DNA of 64,000 nt from Ideonella sp. WA131b (lineage in GTDB: Bacteria > Pseudomonadota > Gammaproteobacteria > Burkholderiales > Burkholderiaceae_C): contig JAGTJW010000001.1 in NCBI GenBank assembly GCA_023657425.1, positions 310,001-374,000 on the forward strand, in the 5' to 3' direction. Under the pieces are notes generated by a model. It made no database searches. It was not told where the DNA came from and saw only the letters and a list, made by a program, of their open reading frames with translations. Shown here in pieces: positions 33,328-42,919 of the stretch (position 1 is its first letter; each line of letters starts with the position of its first letter). A program made the translations under genes and the position numbers.

Positions 33328-34401
33328 TCAGGGCCGGACCAAGCCCTGCGCCAGCAGCGAGCGCGCGCAGTCCAGGATGCTGTCCTCCTCGGCGCGCGTC
33401 TTCCAGCCCAGCACCGCGAGCGTGTGCGCCGCGCTGTGGTGGCGCACCGAGCCCAGCTCGCTGGCGGCGGCGCGCGCCACGGCGCTGAAGGGCGCCGCGA
33501 GCCGCATCACCCAGTCGGGCAGCGTGCGCGTGGGCACACGGCCGGCGCGCGGCCCCAGGCCGGCCCGCAGCACCGCCGCCACCTCGGCCAGCTTGAAAAA
33601 GCGGCCCGAGGCGATGAAGCGCTCGCCGGCCAGGCCCGGCGCAGTGAGCGCACGCTCGTGCAGCTCGGCCACGTCGCGCACGTCGACGATGCCGAAGCCG
33701 ATGTCGGGGCAGGCGCGCACCCGGCCGTCGAGCAGCATCTTCACCAGCACCACCGAGGCCGAGTAGTCGCCGCTCCACACCGGCCCGAGCACCACCGAGG
33801 GATTGATGGTGCACAGCTCCAGGCCGCCGCCCTCGGCCGCGACCCAGTCGCGCGCGGCGCGCTCGGCGATCGTCTTGCTCAGGATGTAGGGCGTGAGACC
33901 GGGCCGCGTGGTGTCGGTCCAGTCGGCCTCGGTGCACCGGTGCTCGCCGCGGCCGCGGCCGTAGGCGATGGCCGCGACCGACGAGGTCATCACCACGCGC
34001 CGGGCGCCGGCATCGCGGGCGGCGCGCAGCAGGCGCAGCGCGCCGTCACGCGCCGGCACGACCAGCTCGTCGGCGTGCCGCGGCACGCCGCGCGGCAGCG
34101 GTGACGCAAGGTGGGCCACCTGCGCGCAGCCGGCAGCGGCCTCGGCCCAGCCGGCGTCGGACGTGAGGTCGGCCTCGAAGACGCGCAGCCGCTCGCCGCC
34201 GTCGCCACCCTGGGCCGCCAACAGCGCGCGCAGCGGCGCCTCGCGCTCGCGTCGGCGCACGGTGGTGTGCACGGTGAGGCCGGCATCGAGCAGACGGCGG
34301 ATCAGGAAGCCGGCGATATAGCCGCTGCCACCGGTGACCAGCACGCGCCGGCCGGGCTCGGAGCCACCGGGGGAGCGCCGTGGGTCGTCCAGATTCCTCA
34401 T
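33328..34401 (-). CDS. NAD-dependent epimerase/dehydratase family protein (dihydroflavonol-4-reductase-like)
   Basis: A 357-aa extended SDR. The cofactor motif is RRVLVTGGSGYIAGFLIRRLL. TSSVAAIAYG carries the catalytic Ser region and ILSKTIAERAARD is the YxxxK region, with Ile-Leu before Ser-Lys; the Tyr of PYILSK fits the catalytic pattern. INPSVVLGPVW is typical of cinnamoyl-CoA / dihydroflavonol reductase-like enzymes. The substrate is not predictable; bacterial members act on aldehydes and ketones. The start at 34401 lies 9 bp from a copy of the dispersed repeat at 34410. Confidence 0.82.
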   Translation of the reverse strand: MRNLDDPRRSPGGSEPGRRVLVTGGSGYIAGFLIRRLLDAGLTVHTTVRRREREAPLRALLAAQGGDGGERLRVFEADLTSDAGWAEAAAGCAQVAHLASPLPRGVPRHADELVVPARDGALRLLRAARDAGARRVVMTSSVAAIAYGRGRGEHRCTEADWTDTTRPGLTPYILSKTIAERAARDWVAAEGGGLELCTINPSVVLGPVWSGDYSASVVLVKMLLDGRVRACPDIGFGIVDVRDVAELHERALTAPGLAGERFIASGRFFKLAEVAAVLRAGLGPRAGRVPTRTLPDWVMRLAAPFSAVARAAASELGSVRHHSAAHTLAVLGWKTRAEEDSILDCARSLLAQGLVRP

Positions 34402-34409
34402 CGGGCCAT

Positions 34410-34456
34410 CCTAGGAGCGTGGGCGGCAGAAATCCAGCCCCGCGCCGGGGCGGCCA
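34410..34456 (+). repeat. Solo copy of the end of the 37.7-kb inverted-repeat element
   Basis: These 47 bp are identical to 37655-37701, the left end of the inverted-repeat element. Both start CCTAGGAGCGTGGGCGG and run on through the GC-rich CGCGCCGGGG segment. No right end follows at the expected distance. The copy lies in the divergent intergenic region between the reductase gene and katG. Confidence 0.85.
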
Positions 34457-34496
34457 TAGCCAGGATCTTCTGGCCCCGAGGGCACCAGGTTCCTAG

Positions 34497-36758
<2,262 letters not shown>

Positions 36759-36781
36759 AGGGGCCTAGCCCTTGAAGGGGC

Positions 36782-36880
36782 CTACAGCCAGGTCCACAAC
36801 TGGCGCAGCCAGCCGGGGGCCTGAAAGCGGGACGGGCGGTAGTGCTGCCGCAGGCTGCGGCGGGGGGTGGTTGCGGGCAT
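36782..36880 (-). CDS. 32-codon ORF behind a LexA box
   Basis: The predicted peptide begins MPATTPRRSLRQHYRPSR and ends APGWLRQLWTWL. It is very basic in the first half, with a Trp-rich amphipathic end. CAGGAG lies 6 nt upstream of the ATG, as good as any ribosome-binding site in this window. A LexA-type operator is 21 bp upstream of the start. No other frame in 36759-36967 is better. The peptide is not recognised; its shape would allow membrane contact. It is convergent with katG. Confidence 0.55.
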   Translation of the reverse strand: MPATTPRRSLRQHYRPSRFQAPGWLRQLWTWL

Positions 36881-36901
36881 GGCGGGCTCCTGATGCGGGT
36901 A

Positions 36902-36917
36902 CTGTATGCCCATACAG
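36902..36917 (-). promoter_or_regulatory. LexA (SOS) box
   Basis: CTGT-N8-ACAG, within the perfect-arm palindrome ACTGTATG-CC-CATACAGT (36901-36918), matches the beta/gammaproteobacterial LexA operator. It stands immediately upstream of the 32-codon ORF on the minus strand. On the plus strand there is no gene to control for over 10 kb, so the small ORF is the only candidate target. Confidence 0.75.
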
Positions 36918-36967
36918 TCCTGGGCGCAAGGCTTGGAGCGTGGGCGGCATCCCGGCCGCCCGCGCGC

Positions 36968-37315
36968 TCAAGTCAGGAGATCGTCCGCGTCGTCCAGCAG
37001 ACCGGCCAGCAAGGCACCGCTGGCCAGGTCGCCCGTCACGAGCAGGGCCTCGCGCGCGCCGAAGCCGGGGCGTGCCGATGCGGGGGCGGCTGCGCCCGCC
37101 GCGGCGGGCTGAGGCGCCAGCGGGCTGTCGGTGCGGTCGACGGCGCCGCTGCGTTGCGCGGCCAGCCAGCGCGCCAGCAGCAGCTCCACGGCGTCGGCCC
37201 GCGACGACGCCAGCAGCCGCGCGGCGCGGCGCAGCTCGGGATCGTCGGCGGGCGCGGGCGCCCTCAACAGGGCACGCACTTGCGCCCACAGCCGGTCGGC
37301 GTCCAGGCGGTCCAT
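36968..37315 (-). CDS. Hypothetical protein
   Basis: A 115-aa, Ala/Leu-rich, acidic, mostly helical protein: MDRLDADRLWAQVRALLRA..., DDPELRRAARLLASSRADAVELLLARWL, and a C-terminal LLVTGDLASGALLAGLLDDADDLL. No signal peptide or known domain. It starts 7 bp after the stop of the 59-codon Cys-rich gene and probably forms an operon with it. A function is not suggested by the context. Confidence 0.55.
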   Translation of the reverse strand: MDRLDADRLWAQVRALLRAPAPADDPELRRAARLLASSRADAVELLLARWLAAQRSGAVDRTDSPLAPQPAAAGAAAPASARPGFGAREALLVTGDLASGALLAGLLDDADDLLT

Positions 37316-37322
37316 GGTGCTT

Positions 37323-37502
37323 TCAGGCGTGCGCGTCGGCGCCGGGGGCCGGGCTCGCCTCGCCCTCGGGCGTGGCGTCGGCGCACGGCATCAGCAGCGG
37401 CGCCGCCATCTTGTCGCCATCCCACTGCTGGCCGCACCAGCAGCGCCCTTCGGCATCGATGATGCAGGTGCCGCTGCCGCAGCAGCGAGGGTCGTCGTTC
37501 AT
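37323..37502 (-). CDS. Small Cys-rich protein
   Basis: A 59-aa protein with six Cys in the first half: DPRCCGSGTCIIDAEGRCWCGQQW. The CC-x3-C ... CWC pattern suggests a metal site or iron-sulfur-like knuckle, and the second half is a polar Ala/Pro tail with one more Cys. ATG 37502 has GGGAGCTC upstream. It overlaps nothing and lies just upstream of the hypothetical gene ending at 36968. Identity is unknown. Confidence 0.55.
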   Translation of the reverse strand: MNDDPRCCGSGTCIIDAEGRCWCGQQWDGDKMAAPLLMPCADATPEGEASPAPGADAHA

Positions 37503-37654
37503 GGTGAGCTCCCGGTGAACTGCCCCGGATTCTGGCCACGGCCGATGCCCTTGTCGCTGCAGGGGGACGGGCGGCTGGGGGCGTGGGGCCGGTCGCCGTG
37601 GCGCCCGCCGCTGCCGTGGCGGCCCAAGGCGCTTGCTGGCTTTCAGCGGGCCGC

Positions 37655-37931
37655 CCTAGGAGCGTGGGCGGCAGAAATCCAGCCCCGCGCCGGGGCGGCC
37701 AAAGCCACTGGCGTAGGCGCGTCGCGCAGCGCGGGCTCTACGCCCGCGCCAGCGGCGCAACACCCGCCAGCGGCTTTGGCCGCCCCGGCCCTTCGGGTTG
37801 GGCCGATTTCGGGGCCCTTGCGGCGTTGCCACGCTGGCCCGGGCGTATAGCCCGGGCTGCGCGCGGCGCCTGGCCTGGGCCCCGAAGTCGGCCCAACGCG
37901 GGGCAGGATTTCTGCCGCCCACGCTCCTAGG
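37655..37931. mobile_element. 277-bp inverted-repeat element (MITE-like or REP-type)
   Basis: The left end (37655-37680) and right end (37906-37931) are a perfect 26-bp inverted repeat starting CCTAGGAGCGTGGGCGG. The interior is about 225 bp, very GC-rich and without a convincing gene. The 47-bp left end has a solo copy at 34410-34456, and a 15-bp core (GGAGCGTGGGCGGCA) occurs at 36935-36949. The right end touches the hsdR stop codon (37932). No target duplication is clear. The rest of 37503-37654 shows nothing. Confidence 0.7.
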
Positions 37932-40900
37932 CTAGGCTGTCGGCGGCGCAGGCGGCCTCGCACTCGCCAGCCGGAACACCATGTCACCCACGAAGCGCTT
38001 GAAGTCGTCGTTCTCGACGAACTGTTTGTAGAACTGCGTGTAGTCCTTGATCGAGCCCTGCGCCGCCTTGGCCAGCGCCTGGTCGTGCGCCAGCCGGGCC
38101 GTGTGCGGCGTGTTCTGCAGGGCGTTCTGGAACGCCGCGTCCGCCGCCACCTTGGGCGCGATGTCGTCGCGGATGTGCCGCAGGATGCGATCCGCGTCGC
38201 TGAACGTGGTGCCGAACTGCTCGTTGAATCGCTTCAGGATCACGCTCAGCGGGTCCAGTTCGGGCTCGGCCTTCTTGCCGCCGCCTTCGATGGGCAACGG
38301 CTCGATCTCGGCTTCCTGGTCGGCCAGCATCAACGATGCCACCGCGCGCTTCTCCACACGGTAGCTGTCCATGTCGATGCTCTCCAGGATCCCCTTGGCC
38401 AGATCCTCGTCCTTGGGCGCCGGCAGCTTGGGCGTCAGCAGGTCCAGGAAGATGGCCAGGCGTTCCCAGTCGGCCTTGTTGTAGGGCAGCACCGACGAGA
38501 GGAAGGCATACGAGCGGCAGAAGGCCTTGGCCTTGCCCTTGAAGTCCACTTGCCCGTCTTCGTCCAGCCGCTCCAGGTACACGGCCACGCAGGCGTCGAG
38601 CACCGGGTCGATGTGGTCGCGCTCGGCGCCGGCCAGGAAGTCGGCCACCAGCTGCTGCAGCTGTTCGGGCGTGTAAACCTGCACGGCATCGAGGTCGCGC
38701 TTCAGGTCGTTGAGCTTGTTCGGGTCGGCCTCGTCGGCCAGCAGCGTGGCGCGGTAGTAGTCCTGAAAGGCCAGCAGCACCGCTTCCTGGTTGTCCTGGA
38801 AGTCCAGCACGAAGCAGTCGCGCTTTTGCGGATGCGCGCGGTTCAGGCGCGACAGCGTCTGCACCGCCTTGATGCCCGCCAGCGCCTTGTCCACGTACAT
38901 GGTGTGCAGCAGCGGCTCGTCGTAGCCGGTCTGGAACTTGTCGGCGCAGATCAGGAAGCGGTACGGGTCGTCCTGGATGCGGTCGGCGATGTCCCTGCTC
39001 GGAAAGCCGTTGAGCGTGGCCTCGCTGACTTTGCGCCCGTCGAACTCGGGCTCCCCCGAAAACGCCACGATGGCCCGGTGCGGGCTCTTGCGTTCGGCCA
39101 GATACGCCTGGAAGGCGTGGAAGTACTGGATCGCCCGCTCGATGCTGCCGGTGACCACCATCGCCCGCGCCTGGCCGCCGATCTTGCCCGGCGCCAGCAC
39201 CTGCTCGTGGAAGTGGTCCACCATGATCTCGGCCTTCAGCCGGATGGCGTGGTCATGGCTTTCCACGTAGTGCCGCAGCTTCTTCTTCGCGCGCTTGCTG
39301 TCGAATTCCGGGTCGTCCTCGGTCTTCTTCACCAGCTTGTAGTAGCTCTCCACCGGCGTGTAGTGCTTCAGCACGTCGAGGATGAAGCCCTCCTGCACCG
39401 CCTGCTTCATGGTGTAGCTGTGGAAGGGCCGGTGACCCACCTTGCCTTCGGCGTCGGGCGGCAGCGCCTCGCCGAACATCTGCAGCGTCTTGTTCTTGGG
39501 CGTGGCGGTGAAGGCGAAGTAGCTGGCGTGGGCCATGAGCTTTCGGCTGGCCATGCGCGCTTCCAGCGCGGCGTTCACCAGGTCTTCCGGGTCGGCGCCG
39601 TCGTCGTGCTCGGCCGGGGCGTCTGCGGCTGACAGCGCCTGGCTCATCGCCGCCGAGGTCTTGCCGCCCTGGCTGGAGTGCGCCTCGTCGATGACGATGG
39701 CAAAGCGCTTGCCCGGTTCGGTGCCGATCTCGTCCAGGATGAACGGGAACTTCTGCACCGTGCTGACGATGATCTTGCGCCCCTGCTCGATGAAGCGCCG
39801 CAGGTCGCCCGAACGCGTGGCATGGCCTACCGTGGCACCCACCTGCATGAACTGCTTGATGGTGGCCTGGATCTGGTCGTCGAGGATGCGCCGGTCCGTC
39901 ACGACGATGACGGAATCGAACACGTCGTGCCCGTCGCGCTGCACGCCGATCAACTGGTGCGACAACCAGGCGATGGAATTGCTCTTGCCGCTGCCGGCCG
40001 AGTGCTGGATGAGGTAGCGCCGCCCGGCGCCGTGGGCCTGCACGTCGGCCAGCGCGCGGCGCACCACCTGCAGCTGGTGCCAGCGCGGCCAGACTTGACG
40101 GCGCTTCTTGCGGCCGGTACGCGGGTCTTTCTCTTCGACGATCTGTGCGTAGTGCTCCAGGATGTCGGTCAGCCCGGCGGGCGTGAGCACGGCCTTCCAC
40201 AGGTAGTCGGTCTTCAGGCCATGTGGGTTGGGCGGGTTGCCGGCGCCGTCGTTCCACCCTTGGTTGAAGGGCAAAAACCACGAGGCCTTGCCCAGCAGGT
40301 GCGTGCACATGCGCACCTCGGCGTCGTCCACCGCGAAGTGCACGGCGCAGCGGCCGAACTCGAACAGGCGTTCGCGCGGGTCGCGGTCGCGCTTGTACTG
40401 CTCGATGGCGTCGGCGACCGTCTGCTTGGTGAGGCTGTTCTTCAGCTCGAAGGTGGCCAGCGGCAGGCCGTTGATGAAGAGAACCAGGTCCAGCGCGCGG
40501 CGCGTTTCGTCGCTGCTGTAGGCCAGCTGGCGCGTGACGGAAAAGCGGTTGGCCGCATGCAGCGCTGCCGCCTTGGCGTTGCCGATTGATGCCGTGCCGT
40601 AGAACAGCGTGAAGTGCAGCGGGCCGTGGTCTAGACCAAAGCGCAGCACGTCGATGACACCGCGCTTGCCCACCTCGGCCGACAGGCGCGACAGGAACTT
40701 CAGGCGCTGGATGTCGTTGCTGCTGCCGCCGCCGGGCGCGAAGCCCAGCTTGGCGAACTCGGCCGGTTGGGTGGCGTGCAGGAAGGTGAAGAGTTGCGAC
40801 GCGTCCAGCGCATGGGCGCGGTCGTAGCTCTTGGGGCTGCCGGCATACCAGCCGGTGCCGGCGGGCTGCGGGGCGGGTTCACCAGCGAGGTTCGGCGCCA

Positions 40901-40976
40901 CGTCCAGACCATCGCTGCCGGTCATGTGGCGGACGATCAGGGTTTCGAGGGCTTTCTCGCTGGTGTCGGTGGTCAT
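37932..40976 (-). CDS. hsdR: Type I restriction endonuclease, R (motor/nuclease) subunit
   Basis: A 1,014-aa subunit that translocates and cuts DNA in the HsdR2M2S complex. The nuclease core is Asp163 ... Glu177-x-Lys179 (LDLVLFINGLPLATFELKN). The SF2 helicase has Walker A HSAGSGKS at 325-332, DEAH at 430-433, FTATP, and a later motor domain with QTGYDEPLL and SRLNRAHP. Length normal, frame intact. The original hsdS-hsdR junction has been displaced: this gene now starts 146 bp after the AlbA_2-type gene, and a copy of its first 84 bp lies at hsdS. Confidence 0.95.
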   Translation of the reverse strand: MTTDTSEKALETLIVRHMTGSDGLDVAPNLAGEPAPQPAGTGWYAGSPKSYDRAHALDASQLFTFLHATQPAEFAKLGFAPGGGSSNDIQRLKFLSRLSAEVGKRGVIDVLRFGLDHGPLHFTLFYGTASIGNAKAAALHAANRFSVTRQLAYSSDETRRALDLVLFINGLPLATFELKNSLTKQTVADAIEQYKRDRDPRERLFEFGRCAVHFAVDDAEVRMCTHLLGKASWFLPFNQGWNDGAGNPPNPHGLKTDYLWKAVLTPAGLTDILEHYAQIVEEKDPRTGRKKRRQVWPRWHQLQVVRRALADVQAHGAGRRYLIQHSAGSGKSNSIAWLSHQLIGVQRDGHDVFDSVIVVTDRRILDDQIQATIKQFMQVGATVGHATRSGDLRRFIEQGRKIIVSTVQKFPFILDEIGTEPGKRFAIVIDEAHSSQGGKTSAAMSQALSAADAPAEHDDGADPEDLVNAALEARMASRKLMAHASYFAFTATPKNKTLQMFGEALPPDAEGKVGHRPFHSYTMKQAVQEGFILDVLKHYTPVESYYKLVKKTEDDPEFDSKRAKKKLRHYVESHDHAIRLKAEIMVDHFHEQVLAPGKIGGQARAMVVTGSIERAIQYFHAFQAYLAERKSPHRAIVAFSGEPEFDGRKVSEATLNGFPSRDIADRIQDDPYRFLICADKFQTGYDEPLLHTMYVDKALAGIKAVQTLSRLNRAHPQKRDCFVLDFQDNQEAVLLAFQDYYRATLLADEADPNKLNDLKRDLDAVQVYTPEQLQQLVADFLAGAERDHIDPVLDACVAVYLERLDEDGQVDFKGKAKAFCRSYAFLSSVLPYNKADWERLAIFLDLLTPKLPAPKDEDLAKGILESIDMDSYRVEKRAVASLMLADQEAEIEPLPIEGGGKKAEPELDPLSVILKRFNEQFGTTFSDADRILRHIRDDIAPKVAADAAFQNALQNTPHTARLAHDQALAKAAQGSIKDYTQFYKQFVENDDFKRFVGDMVFRLASARPPAPPTA

Positions 40977-40977
40977 G
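40894..40977 (-). repeat. 84-bp direct repeat, copy in the hsdR 5' end
   Basis: This contains the hsdR start and its first 27 codons. It differs at one position from 42836-42919. The two copies flank the AlbA_2-type gene, 1,858 bp apart. Confidence 0.93.
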
Positions 40978-41122
40978 ACGGCGACGTCCTGTGCGGGATT
41001 GTCTTTGCTAGGAGCTTTGCTAAGTCATGCTTCACCGCACCGGCGAGCAAAGGCGTAAAGCATTGATTTGTATGGGATTTCGTCGGACTTGCCGGTGCGG
41101 CGCCTGGCTGAACCCTGCTGGA

Positions 41123-42802
41123 TCAGCCCGGGGCGGATTGCGGTTGAGCAATCACCCAACGAGGTTCGGCCCGGCTGCCTTGGTTGGCAATGTGGCCCGC
41201 CCGGCGCAATTCCTGCAGCAGGTTGTGCACCTTGCGGCGCTTCTGCTCGGCCGTCATGCGGTCGGGCAGCTTGGACAGCAGTAGTTCGTCGACCTCCCGC
41301 CGCCCGACCGGGCCGTGTTCCTGGACGAGTGCCAGGATCAAGTCCACGTAGTAGCGCTTGTTGAATCCGCGTTCGCGGATGTGCCGGGCCGCGTCGCCCG
41401 TGGCCTTGGCCACCGCGGCTGCAACCATGGTGTTCGGGTAGCGCCCCTCCACCAGCCCTGCCTGCCGCAATCGCTGGTGCTCGGCATGCGTGATGCGCTG
41501 GCGCTTTTGCACACAGTCGAGCAGGATCACCTGGCCCAAGCTCAGCCCCGGCTGTTCCATCAGCAGCCGCGTGTAGCGTTCATCCAGGATACGACCCGAG
41601 ACGCTCACGGTCACCTCACCCGGCGCGCCCAGCTCGTAGTCGGGCAGAGGAAAGGAACGACGGCGCTGGGTCTCGAACATGCGCTTGATGCCGCCGCCCT
41701 GGGTGTCAATCATGTTCAGTTCCACCATCGCGTCGGCCAGGAAGGGATTGCGGTACAGCAGTTGCGGCGCGTCCTGCTCGATCACGGTCTGCACCGTGCC
41801 GGGCAGGAAGCTTCCGGCGTTGGAGACGCGCACCCGATCCGGGAACTCCACCACCGTGATGCGCGCCTGCCGCCGGTAGTCCTGGTGCGCGATGCTGTTG
41901 TGCAGCGCCTCGCGCAGCACCCAGGGGTCGTACTGCGTCATCTCCTGCGGAAACAGCGTGCCGCTGGGCAGCGCCCGCACCATCAGGTTGCGCAGCCGTT
42001 TCAGCAGCCGGTCCCCGGCCAACAGCAGCGGTGGGCCGATGTGCTCGTAGTCCAGTTCGTGGTTGTCGGCACCCTTCAGGATCCACGACAGCTTGGCGAC
42101 GGCCGGGGCGAGCAAGGTTGCGGCTTCCGGCCGGCCCAGCAGCAGCACGGCGGCATGCGTGACCGCACCCTGGCGCAGCACGCGGGCCTTGTTCAGGAAG
42201 GTCTGATCGTCCCACTGCGCCAGTGCGGCGGCCTGCAACGGGTGCTTGACGAGGAACTGCTCGCGCGCTTTCGCGATGGCCTCGGGCTCCAGGTCGGCCA
42301 GCGTGGCACCGCGGCACGCTTGGGCCGACCAGTCGTCGCCGCGGCTCCAAAGCGCACGCTCCTTCTCCGGGTGGCGATGCAACTCGGTCTTGCTGGTGCC
42401 GGCGCGGCACCATGCCTTGCCGGCAAAGGCCACCGGCCGGTCGCGCGCGGGTGCAACGGACAGCAGCACCACGCGCCCGTCCGGGTGCGACACCATCTGC
42501 ACCGCGATGCCCGGGTTGGGTTGCAGCAGAGCGCCCAGCCAGGGCAGCAGATCCTGGTTACCCTTGGCCTTGGTGGCATAGGCGTCAAAGTCGGTGCCCA
42601 GCACGGCGTGCGTGGCGTTGTCGATGCCGAAGACCAGATGGCCCTGCGGCTGCTGGCACAGCGCGGCCTCGTTGGCCAGCGCGGACAGGTACTCACCGAT
42701 CTCCTGCGGATCGGCATGGTTGCGCTTGAACTCCAGCCACTCGGTTTCAGTGGGCAGGCCGCGCAAGCGGTCAACGAGGGCGATGAGGTCAGACGCGTTC
42801 AC
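41123..42802 (-). CDS. AlbA_2 (Schlafen-type) / HATPase_c_4 protein inserted in the hsd operon
   Basis: A 559-aa protein. The N-terminal AlbA_2 domain (ETEWLEFKRNHADPQEIGEYLSALAN, GHLVFGIDN) is followed by a GHKL-like block (WVLREALHNSIAHQDYRR, DRVRVSNAGSF, FLADAMVELNMIDTQGGGIKRMF). The C-terminal part has winged-helix stretches (GPVGRREVDELLLSKLPD, KVHNLLQELRRAGHI). Such proteins occur as accessory genes of type I restriction loci and in defence islands. Start GTG 42802 overlaps, as GTGA, the stop of a 39-codon ORF made from a duplicate of the hsdR start. Function unproven. Confidence 0.83.
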   Translation of the reverse strand: MNASDLIALVDRLRGLPTETEWLEFKRNHADPQEIGEYLSALANEAALCQQPQGHLVFGIDNATHAVLGTDFDAYATKAKGNQDLLPWLGALLQPNPGIAVQMVSHPDGRVVLLSVAPARDRPVAFAGKAWCRAGTSKTELHRHPEKERALWSRGDDWSAQACRGATLADLEPEAIAKAREQFLVKHPLQAAALAQWDDQTFLNKARVLRQGAVTHAAVLLLGRPEAATLLAPAVAKLSWILKGADNHELDYEHIGPPLLLAGDRLLKRLRNLMVRALPSGTLFPQEMTQYDPWVLREALHNSIAHQDYRRQARITVVEFPDRVRVSNAGSFLPGTVQTVIEQDAPQLLYRNPFLADAMVELNMIDTQGGGIKRMFETQRRRSFPLPDYELGAPGEVTVSVSGRILDERYTRLLMEQPGLSLGQVILLDCVQKRQRITHAEHQRLRQAGLVEGRYPNTMVAAAVAKATGDAARHIRERGFNKRYYVDLILALVQEHGPVGRREVDELLLSKLPDRMTAEQKRRKVHNLLQELRRAGHIANQGSRAEPRWVIAQPQSAPG

Positions 42803-42918
42803 GGGCTGCGTAGGCGACAAAGGCGGGCATGGAGCGGCGCCACGTCCAGACCATCGCGGCCGGTCATGTGGCGGACGATCAGGGTTTCGAGGGCTTTCTC
42901 GCTGGTGTCGGTGGTCAT
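42799..42918 (-). pseudogene. Truncated duplicate of the hsdR 5' end (39-codon leader ORF)
   Basis: The ORF starts at ATG 42918, which overlaps the hsdS stop (ATGA), and repeats hsdR codons 1-27 (MTTDTSEKALETLIVRHMTG) with one change. It then runs 12 further codons to a stop that overlaps the GTG of the AlbA_2 gene by 4 nt. It thus bridges hsdS and the inserted gene by translational coupling. The intact hsdR lies beyond. Confidence 0.85.
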
Positions 42919-42919
42919 G
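42836..42919 (-). repeat. 84-bp direct repeat, copy at the hsdS 3' end
   Basis: The partner is at 40894-40977 (83 of 84 identical). This copy holds the ancestral-looking hsdS/hsdR junction, with the ATG overlapping the hsdS stop. Confidence 0.93.
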
